NCBI GenBank assembly: GCA_020061995.1
Contig: JAGUXE010000015.1
Location: 1-48,975, forward strand
DNA: 48,975 nt
From: Ignavibacteriales bacterium
GTDB lineage: Bacteria; Bacteroidota; Ignavibacteria; Ignavibacteriales; Ignavibacteriaceae
Direction of reading: 5' to 3'
Of the stretch, positions 41,524-48,975 are shown piece after piece. The notes under the pieces are model-generated. The model did no database searches, was not told the DNA's origin, and worked only from the letters and a program-made list of their open reading frames with translations. The position numbers were made by a program, and so were the translations under genes. How positions within the stretch are numbered: position 1 is the first letter of the stretch; every line of letters starts with the position of its first letter.

Positions 41524-42491
41524 TATTCCCAGATTTTTACTTCATTTATTCCTTCAGAAGAAATAACACCTCTGAACATACTCTTTGTATTATACATTAT
41601 CGAATAATCTCCAAATTTGTTAATAGCAATTACACCTCCATCGTTTGGAACTAAAACTTTATTTATTAATTCATCGACAGCATCATTAAGGGAAACACCT
41701 TTATATTCAATCAGCTTCGAGATTGATACCGCAACACTATTTTTAATAAACTTTTCTCCCCAGCCGGTTGCAGAGACTGCACAAGTATTGTTATTTGCAT
41801 AAGTGCCCGCCCCAATAATTGGGACATCCCCAACCCGTCCGGGTCGTTTCATCATCATTCCCCCTGTTGACGTCGCTGCTGCAAGATTTCCATGTATATC
41901 AAGAGCTACGGCTCCAACTGTCCCTTTTTTCTCTTCACTAATTTTCTTTTTCAACTGTTGCCATTTTTCATTTTGCGAGTGGATAAAAAAATAAGATGAA
42001 TCGACTCTCTCAACTTTCATTTCATCTGCGAATCTTTCTGCACCTTCTCCAATCAGTAAAACATGCGGAGTTTTTTCGGCTACCAATCTTGCTAGTGAGA
42101 TGGGATTTTTTATAGTCGTAACACCGGCTATTGCACCTGCTGAAAGATCTTTCCCATTCATTATGGCTGCGTCCATTTCAACCGTTCCATCCGATGTTAA
42201 AACTGAACCTTTTCCCGCATTAAAATTTGGATGATCTTCTAAATAATTGACAACTTTTTCAACTGCGTCTAAAGATGTTCCGCCGTTGGCAAGAATTGAT
42301 TTACCAATCTGTAATGCATTATTAAGTCCATCAAGATATTCTTGTCTTAAACTTTCAGGAATATCACGCGGAGTTGCACCTGCGCCACCGTGAATTACCA
42401 AAACAAATTTTTTGTCCTCATTATTTCCTTGTGAAAAGGATTGAAATACTAATAACAGAGAAAGTAAAAACGTCAATAAATATTTTTTCAT
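41523..42491 (-). CDS. Isoaspartyl peptidase / L-asparaginase (Ntn-hydrolase)
   Basis: 322 residues, exported (signal peptide about 1-21, FSQ end). It belongs to the plant-type asparaginase family, made as a proenzyme that cleaves itself to expose a catalytic Thr. The sequence shows the N-terminal FVLVIHGGAGATPRDIP, NAGKGSVLTSDGTVEMDAAI, the cleavage site KKGTVGAVALD with T191 as nucleophile, STGGMMMKRPGRVGD and GAGTYANN with ATGWGE. It hydrolyses beta-aspartyl dipeptides or asparagine. The signal peptide implies periplasmic action, useful for scavenging peptides. Stop and the next start overlap by one base. Confidence 0.92.
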   Translation of the reverse strand: MKKYLLTFLLSLLLVFQSFSQGNNEDKKFVLVIHGGAGATPRDIPESLRQEYLDGLNNALQIGKSILANGGTSLDAVEKVVNYLEDHPNFNAGKGSVLTSDGTVEMDAAIMNGKDLSAGAIAGVTTIKNPISLARLVAEKTPHVLLIGEGAERFADEMKVERVDSSYFFIHSQNEKWQQLKKKISEEKKGTVGAVALDIHGNLAAATSTGGMMMKRPGRVGDVPIIGAGTYANNNTCAVSATGWGEKFIKNSVAVSISKLIEYKGVSLNDAVDELINKVLVPNDGGVIAINKFGDYSIMYNTKSMFRGVISSEGINEVKIWE

Positions 42492-42514
42492 TTCGATTCT
42501 TCCGATATAATTAA

Positions 42515-43465
42515 TTACTTATTATTCTGTTTAAATAACATTATAAAATATTTTATTGTCTCGTCGAGTCCCTCCAACAAATCGAACTTCGGAGAGAAAG
42601 ACAATTTTTCTTTAGTCTCATCAATTGAGGCTAAACTATGTTTTATATCACCCGGGCGAACTTCTTTGTAAATGATTTTGCTGCTGCTTTTAGTTAAACT
42701 TAATACCATTTCAACGAGTTTGTTGATTGAAATAGAATACCCGTTTCCAACATTGAAAACACCAGACAAAGATTCATTTGTAACGGCTAAAACATTTGCT
42801 TGAACAACATCTTTTACATACACAAAATCTCTTGTTTGTTCCCCATCTCCATAAATAACTATATCCTCATTCTTTAATGCAGATGCAACAAAAATAGGGA
42901 TAGCAGCGGCATACTGGCTTTTTGGATCTTGCCGTGGTCCGAATACATTAAAATAACGTAGTGAAGTTGTATTGAGGCCAAAACTTTCAGTATACATTTG
43001 AAGATAATATTCGCCGTCAAGTTTTGTTATTCCGTAAGGAGATTTTGGTTGAGGTTTCATGTCAGTATATTTTGGTGACTCCGGATTATCCCCATAAACA
43101 GCGGCTGAACTGCTATGTACAATTTTTTTTACATTATGTTTTTTGGCGGCTTCAAGAATATTCAACAAGCCAATTATATTTATTTCTACACATTCATACG
43201 GATTCATTACAGATTCGGGGACAGAAATCATAGCAGCAAGATGATGGACATAATCTGTTCCTCTTAGCAATTGATCGACTAATTTTTTGTCGGTTATACT
43301 TCCATTAATAAACGTAACATTCGATAATGATTCAATATTTTTTTTATAACCGGAACGAAGATTATCCAGCACAATAACTTCTGCATTTTGATTTGACCAG
43401 TATTCGGCGATATGGCTTCCAATAAAGCCGGCACCTCCTGTAATAACTATTTTCTTTTTACTCAA
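42515..43465 (-). CDS. NAD-dependent sugar epimerase/dehydratase
   Basis: 316 residues of the extended SDR family. The Rossmann motif GGAGFIGSHIAEYW binds NAD; the catalytic set is S119 in VHSSSAAVYG with Y144 and K148 in SPYGITKLDGEYY. LRYFNVFGPRQDP and the downstream DVVQANVLA phrase are typical of UDP-glucose 4-epimerase and WbpP-like enzymes. The start is TTG after a strong AAGGAG site 9 bases upstream. Gaps to its neighbours are 20-23 bases, so it belongs to the amidase-to-phosphorylase run. Its substrate (UDP-glucose, UDP-GlcNAc or a related sugar) is not decided by the sequence. Confidence 0.9.
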   Translation of the reverse strand: MSKKKIVITGGAGFIGSHIAEYWSNQNAEVIVLDNLRSGYKKNIESLSNVTFINGSITDKKLVDQLLRGTDYVHHLAAMISVPESVMNPYECVEINIIGLLNILEAAKKHNVKKIVHSSSAAVYGDNPESPKYTDMKPQPKSPYGITKLDGEYYLQMYTESFGLNTTSLRYFNVFGPRQDPKSQYAAAIPIFVASALKNEDIVIYGDGEQTRDFVYVKDVVQANVLAVTNESLSGVFNVGNGYSISINKLVEMVLSLTKSSSKIIYKEVRPGDIKHSLASIDETKEKLSFSPKFDLLEGLDETIKYFIMLFKQNNK

Positions 43466-43485
43466 TATTTTTTACTCCTTCCAAT

Positions 43486-44268
43486 TTATTCGAACTTTGA
43501 CCAAAATTCTTGTGATTTCATATCAGATAAAAAAGGAAATTTAGACCTCGCCTCATTCACTTCTTCATGAGAAATTTCGGATTCTATTACCCCCTCATTT
43601 TCTTCCAGATGGATTAGTCTTTCTCCCAACGGATTATAAACCGAACTGAAACCATTATACTTTCCCTTCGGATCATTTCCGGTTCGATTGACTCCCGCTA
43701 CATAACATAAGTTTTCGATTGCCCGTGATTTAAGAAGAGTATTCCAATGTTCAATTCTCGGAACAGGCCAATTTGCTATATTAATTATCAGATCAACCCT
43801 TTTGCGTCCATAAAATCTATACAATTCCGAAAAACGGAGGTCATAACAGATACTTAATCCAACCGAGTAACCTTCAATTTCTGTTATTATAGGTTTCTCC
43901 CCGGAATTGTAATGTTTATTTTCATCAGAAAAAGAGAAGGGATGAATTTTTCGATAAACAGATTTTAGTTTTCCCAGTCTATCGATATGCAGAAGTGAAT
44001 TATAAAAGGTATCTCTGTTTTGCTCGATTAATCCTGCGATAAGATTAATATTTAATGATTTGGCTAGATTTGAAAAAAAAATGAATGTTTCGCCATTCTG
44101 AGGTTCGGCTAATTCATCGGTTGCCATCGAAAACCCTGTTAAAGTCATCTCAGGAAGGATTAGTAAATCCGAATCACCTGAAACGGCATCAATCATTTTC
44201 AATATTTTAATGTGATTAGCTGATTTGTCTTCCCAAAGAGGGTTATATTGTAATAACGCGATCTTCAT
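43486..44268 (-). CDS. Nitrilase-family amidase (omega-amidase-like)
   Basis: 260 residues of the carbon-nitrogen hydrolase family. The Glu-Lys-Cys triad is complete: E40 in LLILPEMTLTGF, K107 in YRKIHPF and C141 in GLSICYDLRF. RKIHPFSFSDENKHYNSG and the NWPVPRIEHWNTLLKSRAIE segment match omega-amidases (NIT2/YafV), which hydrolyse 2-oxoglutaramate and 2-oxosuccinamate. Size is normal. It is the first gene of a six-gene minus-strand run ending with the phosphorylase at 38715; the gap to the next gene is 20 bases. The exact substrate is not proven. Confidence 0.9.
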   Translation of the reverse strand: MKIALLQYNPLWEDKSANHIKILKMIDAVSGDSDLLILPEMTLTGFSMATDELAEPQNGETFIFFSNLAKSLNINLIAGLIEQNRDTFYNSLLHIDRLGKLKSVYRKIHPFSFSDENKHYNSGEKPIITEIEGYSVGLSICYDLRFSELYRFYGRKRVDLIINIANWPVPRIEHWNTLLKSRAIENLCYVAGVNRTGNDPKGKYNGFSSVYNPLGERLIHLEENEGVIESEISHEEVNEARSKFPFLSDMKSQEFWSKFE

Positions 44269-44549
44269 AGAATTTGTGACCTGACTCGCTTCTTTGTTAT
44301 TAAAAACTTTTTGTTAATGAAAGATAATTAATATTTTTATCACAATTTTCACCAATTATTTGCCATCTGACAAAAGTTGATTCTCATTTAATAGAATTGT
44401 GTTGAAAATGTATTCTTGATTCTGAAAAATATGTTGATATTTTAGCCAATAGAGTTATTTTTTTTTATGTAAACGGCTCGATTTTTTTTGGTTTACAATT
44501 TGATATAAAATACATTAGAAAATTAATAAACTAAACACTCGGTGAAACC

Positions 44550-46121
44550 ATGACAAAACAATTACTTCTCGCAATTCTTTTTATTGTCGGAATAAATTAT
44601 TCCTCATTCGGACAAAATTATTATTTGGGCGTTGGAACTGAATCCGATCCTCAAAACACTTCATGCGCATCATGCCATAAAACTGACGGAATTGCAACTC
44701 CGGTTTATAACCAATGGAAGAACACCCGTCACGCAATAGCACAAGATGTTGTTACTAATCCTTTTTACGGTTATGATTGCTTAAAATGCCACAACACAGG
44801 TTGGGACCCTAATACAGTAAACTATGGAGCAGATGAATATGTAATAAAAGATACAACTGCAACTCCAAATTATGTTATTACTGATCAAACAAATTGGAAC
44901 AGAGTTAAAAATGTTGGATGCGAAAGTTGTCACGGAGCAATGGGAACAGCAGATCGGAATTTAGCTTTCTCTCACTGGTTATTCGGAACTCAAAATAAAC
45001 CTAATTATGCCGCTCAAGTTTGCGGTGATTGCCACCAGGACTCTCATCATCCTTACATGGAAGAATGGAGTTCCTCACTTCATGCAATGTCAGCTAACCA
45101 AGCATTTATTGTAAATAATAAAAGATGCGTTAAATGTCACGTTGCACAAAACTTTGTAATGTATGCAAAAGATCCAGAAAATTACAGAGATACGATATTA
45201 GTTACAGGTGCAGACATTCAACCGTTAACTTGCGTAACATGTCATGATCCACATGCTAATAATCATCCCGGACAATTACGCTTCGCAACTACACAATCAA
45301 CCTCGATTTGCGATAAATGTCATACTTCAGGAATTGATACCGTTGACGTTAATGTAGTTCCTCATCATGCAACATCAGAAGCTTTTGATGGTTCTCTTAA
45401 CTTTGGTTATAGATATCCAGGACAAACATATCAAAATTCGGCTCATACTTTTGCTATACAAAACAGATGTGTAACTTGTCACGTAATGTCTTCACCTTAT
45501 GTTGCCGGCGGAACAGCTAAAACAGGGCATACATTTGAGCCAAGAGTTGAAGCATGTAAACAGTGTCATAATGATTATTACACAGCAGTAGATACTTCAA
45601 ATCATTTAACCCGTTTTGATTATCGTGGAATTCAATCAAGAACAGATAGTTTGATGAATGCTCTTTCTACAAAATTAGCAAATGCTTCAGGAGCAGATTC
45701 TGCAACATTAGCTTTTAAACAAGCAAATTATAATCTTCTTTCAGCTCAAGCTGAAGGAAGCCGCGGTATTCATAATACACGTCTTGTTCAGAAATTATTG
45801 CGTGATGCCTTAAATAATTTCGGACCTGTTGGTGTTGAAAATGAAATCAATTTACCGGTTAAATATGAATTATCACAAAACTATCCAAATCCATTTAATC
45901 CCATTACTCAAATAAAATTTGCTTTACCGGAAGCTGGTCAAGTTACACTTAAAATTTATGATGCTATAGGAAAAGAAGTCGGTCTTCTTGTAAGTGAGCA
46001 TAAAGATGCCGGAACTCATGTTGTAAACTGGAGTGGTAAATCATTCGCCTCGGGTATTTACTTCTACTCAATTGAAGTAAATAATTTCAAGATGGTTAAA
46101 AAGATGTTGCTCGTCAAATAA
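44550..46121 (+). CDS. Nine-heme cytochrome c with T9SS sorting domain
   Basis: 523 residues with a signal peptide (about 1-21, SSFGQN). Nine CXXCH heme sites follow at C39, C77, C124, C158, C193, C228, C254, C307 and C336, in a c554-like layout (YNQWKNTRHA follows the first site, LHAMSANQAF later). The region from about 345 to 425 is helical. The last ~85 residues are a complete T9SS domain (LSQNYPNPFNPITQ ... GIYFYSIEVN, ending KKMLLVK). The protein should be carried across the outer membrane and anchored or released outside, so it is a candidate surface cytochrome. A GGTGA site precedes the ATG, and a strong terminator lies 22 bases after the stop, so it is monocistronic. Its acceptor is unknown. 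Confidence 0.92.
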   Translation: MTKQLLLAILFIVGINYSSFGQNYYLGVGTESDPQNTSCASCHKTDGIATPVYNQWKNTRHAIAQDVVTNPFYGYDCLKCHNTGWDPNTVNYGADEYVIKDTTATPNYVITDQTNWNRVKNVGCESCHGAMGTADRNLAFSHWLFGTQNKPNYAAQVCGDCHQDSHHPYMEEWSSSLHAMSANQAFIVNNKRCVKCHVAQNFVMYAKDPENYRDTILVTGADIQPLTCVTCHDPHANNHPGQLRFATTQSTSICDKCHTSGIDTVDVNVVPHHATSEAFDGSLNFGYRYPGQTYQNSAHTFAIQNRCVTCHVMSSPYVAGGTAKTGHTFEPRVEACKQCHNDYYTAVDTSNHLTRFDYRGIQSRTDSLMNALSTKLANASGADSATLAFKQANYNLLSAQAEGSRGIHNTRLVQKLLRDALNNFGPVGVENEINLPVKYELSQNYPNPFNPITQIKFALPEAGQVTLKIYDAIGKEVGLLVSEHKDAGTHVVNWSGKSFASGIYFYSIEVNNFKMVKKMLLVK

Positions 46122-46143
46122 GTAGTAATTAGTTTCTCAATTC

Positions 46144-46177
46144 AAAAGCCGTTCGGATTAAATACTGAACGGCTTTT
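46144..46177 (+). terminator. Hairpin terminator of the T9SS cytochrome gene
   Basis: An 11-base stem (AAAAGCCGTTC and its complement, 46144-46154 and 46167-46177) with a 12-base loop, then T residues. It is 22 bases past the stop of the nine-heme cytochrome gene. Confidence 0.9.
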
Positions 46178-46345
46178 TTATGTTATCCACATCAGTGTAA
46201 TTTCCTTAAAGGCGATTCCACCCGACTTTACATGGCATGATATTTTTAATTTTTGGAATTAATTGAAATGCGGATTGGAAAATGTTTTACAATCTCTTGT
46301 CGACAAAAAATGTCATCTGAGATATTTACGAACTAACTTTACTCA

Positions 46346-46393
46346 AGTGAGTGGAAAACTTACGGGGATTAGTAATTTGTATAAAATGAGTCA
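46346..46393. repeat. Dispersed 48-base repeat, copy 2
   Basis: Matches 19592-19639 at 36 of 48 positions by hand alignment, from AGTGAGTGG to ATGAGTCA. An ACTCA complement directly to the left (46341-46345) can pair with TGAGT. It lies between the ends of two convergent genes, next to a terminator. Confidence 0.6.
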
Positions 46394-46401
46394 CTAAATA
46401 A

Positions 46402-46434
46402 AAACCTCAGAGATTTGGTTAACCTCTGAGGTTT
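46402..46434 (-). terminator. Hairpin terminator of the OmpA-family gene
   Basis: AAACCTCAGAG (46402-46412) pairs with CTCTGAGGTTT (46424-46434) around an 11-base loop. Read on the minus strand it is followed by a T-rich stretch (TTTTATTT). It lies 53 bases past the stop of the OmpA-family gene. Confidence 0.8.
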
Positions 46435-46487
46435 AGTTTCTAATAAAATAATAGTTAAAGTATTATTACTTCGATAAATTCAATATA

Positions 46488-47954
46488 TCAATTCACTCTA
46501 ATAATAGTCACTCTTCTATTCTTCGATCTTCCGTCTGCGGTTGTATTATCAGCTACAGGATAATCTGGTCCCATTCCACGTACGGTAAATCTATTTGCAT
46601 TTATCCCTTTAGAAATGAAATATTCCAGAACAGCTCCCGCCCGTGCAGCTGATAACTTTTTATTATTATTATATGAACCGGTATTATCAGTATGTCCTTC
46701 AATCATCCACTTTGAAGTTGGATCCATACGCATTGCTTTTACCAATTCATCCAATTCTGTATAAGCGCCGGGTAGAAGAGTCGACTTTCCAACGGCAAAT
46801 GAAGCACCTGCACTAAGAACTACTTCTTTAGGAACTTCTTTTACAATTTCTTCTTTAACGATTGGGCATCCGTTTGCATCTACTTCGGTACCACGCGGAG
46901 TGTTTGGGCATTTATCTATATAATCAGGAACACCGTCTTTATCAGTATCAAGCGGGCAACCATCTTTATCTACCATTACTCCGATTGGAGTGTTTGGACA
47001 TTTATCTATATAATCCGGAATACCATCATTGTCACTATCTTTCGGGCAACCAAATTCGTCAACCATGACACCTTTTGGAGTGTTCGGACAAATATCTAAG
47101 TAATCAGGAACTTTGTCATTATCGGTATCAATCGGACATCCTTTTTTATCGACTTTAACTCCTTCAGGAGTATCAGGGCAATCATCTTTATAATCAGGAA
47201 TTCCGTCTTTGTCTGAATCTATCGGGCATCCAAAAAGATCAACTTTTACTCCTCGAGGAGTTTCGGGACACATATCTTTAGAATCCACAACTCCATCGTT
47301 ATCACTATCAGCATCTCCAAAAAAAGCGAATGACAAACCAACTAATCCAGCAAGATATAAATCGCCACCGGTTCCTGAGACATAATCTTCAAGATAATCA
47401 GTTCTGCCAACATTTGCTGAACCGCTTAAATTCAAGGTCAAGTTATCAGTTAACAAAAACCTAAATCCAAGTTCGCCGTTTATGATAAGCTCGTTTTTCT
47501 TATATTTTCCAAGAACATTATTTGGTAAAAACTCTCCATTATCTCCTTTTGGATTAAACCATAAATAGGAAGCTCCCGCTGAAAAATAGGGGAAAACAAC
47601 TTCACCTAGAGACAAAAGATAAACAAGGGATAATCCGGTGTACGTTAAATCGGTTCTTGTTTCTACAGGAACAAGAAGTTTATCTTTTCCCTTTAAATAC
47701 CCGGCACCACCGGTTAATCTAATTCCGAACGCGCTTTTGGAATACATGGGGAGATAATATTCCAAAGAACCACGCCCTAAAAAATCGATTGCAAAATCTT
47801 TATAATCTAACAATCCGTATGTAGCTCCCCCTTCAAGCGAAAGTACCATTGTCCCTGTAAAAGGATGGAAAACTTTTTTCTTTGATGATTGGGGGATAAT
47901 GAATGTAGAAAGGGCAAAAATGATAATTAGAAATAAATTTATTTTTCTTTTCAT
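46488..47954 (-). CDS. OmpA-family outer membrane protein with TSP3 repeats
   Basis: 488 residues. A signal peptide (about 1-21) and a beta-barrel-like part (about 30-212, glycine-rich strands, ending SFAFFGDA) are followed by five thrombospondin type 3 repeats of exactly 30 residues (216-365), each with D.D.DG..D calcium-type loops, CP.TP.G and GCP. The C-terminal OmpA peptidoglycan-binding domain (about 380-488) has IEGHTDNTG, SAARAGAV and the final KNRRVTI. It ties the outer membrane to the cell wall, and the repeats probably bind calcium as a spacer. A CAGGAG site precedes the ATG. It converges on the T9SS cytochrome gene but has its own terminator. Confidence 0.94.
   Translation of the reverse strand: MKRKINLFLIIIFALSTFIIPQSSKKKVFHPFTGTMVLSLEGGATYGLLDYKDFAIDFLGRGSLEYYLPMYSKSAFGIRLTGGAGYLKGKDKLLVPVETRTDLTYTGLSLVYLLSLGEVVFPYFSAGASYLWFNPKGDNGEFLPNNVLGKYKKNELIINGELGFRFLLTDNLTLNLSGSANVGRTDYLEDYVSGTGGDLYLAGLVGLSFAFFGDADSDNDGVVDSKDMCPETPRGVKVDLFGCPIDSDKDGIPDYKDDCPDTPEGVKVDKKGCPIDTDNDKVPDYLDICPNTPKGVMVDEFGCPKDSDNDGIPDYIDKCPNTPIGVMVDKDGCPLDTDKDGVPDYIDKCPNTPRGTEVDANGCPIVKEEIVKEVPKEVVLSAGASFAVGKSTLLPGAYTELDELVKAMRMDPTSKWMIEGHTDNTGSYNNNKKLSAARAGAVLEYFISKGINANRFTVRGMGPDYPVADNTTADGRSKNRRVTIIRVN
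46860..47309 (-). repeat. Five 90-base coding repeats (TSP3)
   Basis: Five tandem units of 90 bases encode residues 216-365 of the OmpA-family protein. The units are alike at the protein level (30 residues each) but have drifted at synonymous positions, so the array is old and stable rather than freshly expanded. Confidence 0.85.
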
Positions 47955-48124
47955 TGTTTCTCCTGTTTTTGAGGATCAAAAACTTCTGTATTATTATTCG
48001 AATTCAATAGGTTTTCGAATTGCAATTGTAATCAATTTTAAATTGTTATCAAAATAAATAGATTCTACAACGAAAATCTAAACAACATTTAATCAAAAAT
48101 GATTCAACCAAAATTTAATAGACT

Positions 48125-48325
48125 CTAATTCATTTTTTTCTTTATCGAGTTCCATTTGAAGACGAGGTACAACGGACACGAGTTAGCACAGGAAGTACCG
48201 ACTAAAATAAACCCAATCAAACCGATATATTTAAAATCACTCTCAACCCAAAAAAGCATTGAAATTAAAAGAAACCCTAAAACTCTTCTAATGATGCTAT
48301 CCAAATTGCCGATATTCTTGATCAT
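48125..48325 (-). CDS. DUF2892 small membrane protein
   Basis: 66 residues with two hydrophobic helices (about 14-27 and 31-48). The start MIKNIGNLDSIIRRVLGFLL and the end GTSCANSCPLYLVFKW match the DUF2892/YgaP membrane domain, which has a conserved N-terminal D..IR and a CPLY motif. An AGGAG site lies 7 bases before the ATG. In other bacteria the domain can be fused to a rhodanese; here it stands alone. The role is not settled (sulphur or thiol handling is one guess). It is the only gene between the OmpA-family gene and gmd. Confidence 0.85.
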   Translation of the reverse strand: MIKNIGNLDSIIRRVLGFLLISMLFWVESDFKYIGLIGFILVGTSCANSCPLYLVFKWNSIKKKMN

Positions 48326-48385
48326 TACAACTCCTTATTTCTATTATATTCTCAGTAAGATGTAATTGATGAAGAAGGGTTTCAA

Positions 48386-48975
48386 TTAATATCCTCGTTG
48401 AAGTACCTTTTTCAAATCTGATTTAATCATCAACTCTACAAGTAAACGGAAATCTGTTTTTGCTTCCCATCCTAATTCCCGTTTTGCTTTTGCAGGATTA
48501 CCAATAAGCAAATCAACTTCAGTCGGACGGTAATAAGCAGGATCAACAGTTAAGACTACATCTCCAGGCTTAATATTTTTGTTGTAAATAAATTGTGTCT
48601 TCCCGAGATCTCCTAAAAATTCTTTTGCAGTATCGGAATTAAATTCTGCAACAACACCTTTTTCATTTTCGTCTTTCCCTTGCCATTCAAGTTTAATTCC
48701 GACTGAATTAAAAGAATTTTCTGCAAACTCGCGCACGGTTCTGGTTTCACCGGTTGCAAGAACAAAATCATCAGCTTTATCATGTTGAAGAATACGCCAC
48801 ATTCCTTCACAATACTCGGGGGCAAAACCCCAATCCCGCTTTGCATCAAGGTTTCCGAGTGACAATGAGTCTTGAATTCCGGCAAATATTCTTGAAACCG
48901 CACGAGTAATTTTTCTTGTTACAAAAGTCTCGCCTCGTCGTGGTGACTCATGATTAAATAAAATTCCGTTGCTCG
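48386..48975 (-). CDS. gmd: GDP-mannose 4,6-dehydratase, 3' part (cut by window edge)
   Basis: The C-terminal ~195 residues of an SDR enzyme that converts GDP-mannose to GDP-4-dehydro-6-deoxymannose, the first step to GDP-fucose and related sugars. The frame is open to the window edge. The segment [20 protein letters not shown] near the edge, [20 protein letters not shown], and [20 protein letters not shown] near the end are strongly conserved in Gmd. The NAD-binding and active-site half lies beyond the edge. Residue numbering cannot be given. The stop lies 60 bases from the DUF2892 gene, on the same strand, so co-transcription is possible. Confidence 0.93.
   Translation of the reverse strand, partial: SNGILFNHESPRRGETFVTRKITRAVSRIFAGIQDSLSLGNLDAKRDWGFAPEYCEGMWRILQHDKADDFVLATGETRTVREFAENSFNSVGIKLEWQGKDENEKGVVAEFNSDTAKEFLGDLGKTQFIYNKNIKPGDVVLTVDPAYYRPTEVDLLIGNPAKAKRELGWEAKTDFRLLVELMIKSDLKKVLQRGY

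Larger units (their letters stand above)
46122..46487. other. Convergent intergenic region
   Basis: These 366 bases hold the cytochrome terminator (46144-46177), a lone DnaA-box-like TTATCCACA at 46183-46191, one copy of a dispersed repeat (46346-46393) and the terminator hairpin of the OmpA gene (46402-46434). I see no gene. Confidence 0.6.

Noticed and set aside
46183..46191. Single perfect DnaA box TTATCCACA
   Set aside because: Only one copy, no AT-rich unwinding element cluster or dnaA/dnaN neighbours; one chance match in ~49 kb is not surprising.
48613..48903. Second minus-strand frame overlapping gmd
   Set aside because: Out of frame with the clearly conserved Gmd sequence; a shadow frame.
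1..48975. tRNA, rRNA, CRISPR array, transposase or prophage genes
   Set aside because: None recognised on either strand on reading; short structured RNAs cannot be excluded without a covariance search.

Overview
The window looks like a piece of an AT-rich chromosome from the Ignavibacteria (Bacteroidota/Chlorobi group). This is inferred from the secreted proteins: three genes (239-2932, 21365-24085, 44550-46121) and one gene remnant (6148-6288) end in a type IX secretion (T9SS) sorting domain, and the three intact ones carry the QNYPNPFNP signature. Multiheme cytochromes, Bacteroidota-style lipoproteins and a TSP3-repeat OmpA protein fit the same assignment. I recognise no rRNA, tRNA, CRISPR array or transposase gene.

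Layout. Positions 1-3150 hold a T9SS surface protein between two ~165 bp direct repeats; a 20 bp perfect palindrome lies in frame inside its coding sequence. Positions 3329-18292 are mostly signal transduction: a NarL-type regulator converging on a 7TM histidine kinase, a TPR histidine kinase, and a same-strand run of a receiver-kinase fusion, a single-domain receiver and a 1655-residue PAS/GAF kinase. Among them lie a T9SS-domain remnant with an island of hairpin repeats (about 6090-6690), a glycerophosphodiesterase/cold-shock gene pair, a cupin, and a frameshifted kinase fragment. Positions 18750-24619 carry envelope genes, including a four-gene run with a secreted NlpC/P60-like protein and a beta-lactamase-fold hydrolase. 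Positions 24788-32907 carry htpG, an MFS transporter with a YhcH-family protein, and recQ divergent from a membrane-anchored MutS-like ATPase.

Positions 32920-37761 are the most interesting part. They encode a seven-heme NapC/NirT-type membrane cytochrome (ImcH-like by architecture), a 13-heme protein fused to a b-type membrane cytochrome (CbcL-like by architecture) and a small monoheme cytochrome. About 7 kb further on, 44550-46121 encodes a nine-heme cytochrome with a T9SS tail. Together they suggest a route for electrons from the quinone pool through the periplasm to the cell surface. This is inference from architecture; no activity can be read from the sequence.

Positions 38258-48975 hold an extremely acidic small protein, a tight six-gene minus-strand run (nitrilase-family amidase, sugar epimerase, isoaspartyl peptidase, DinB-like, HAMP-CPBP, pyrimidine-nucleoside phosphorylase), the T9SS cytochrome, an OmpA protein, a DUF2892 protein and the 3' part of gmd, cut by the window edge.
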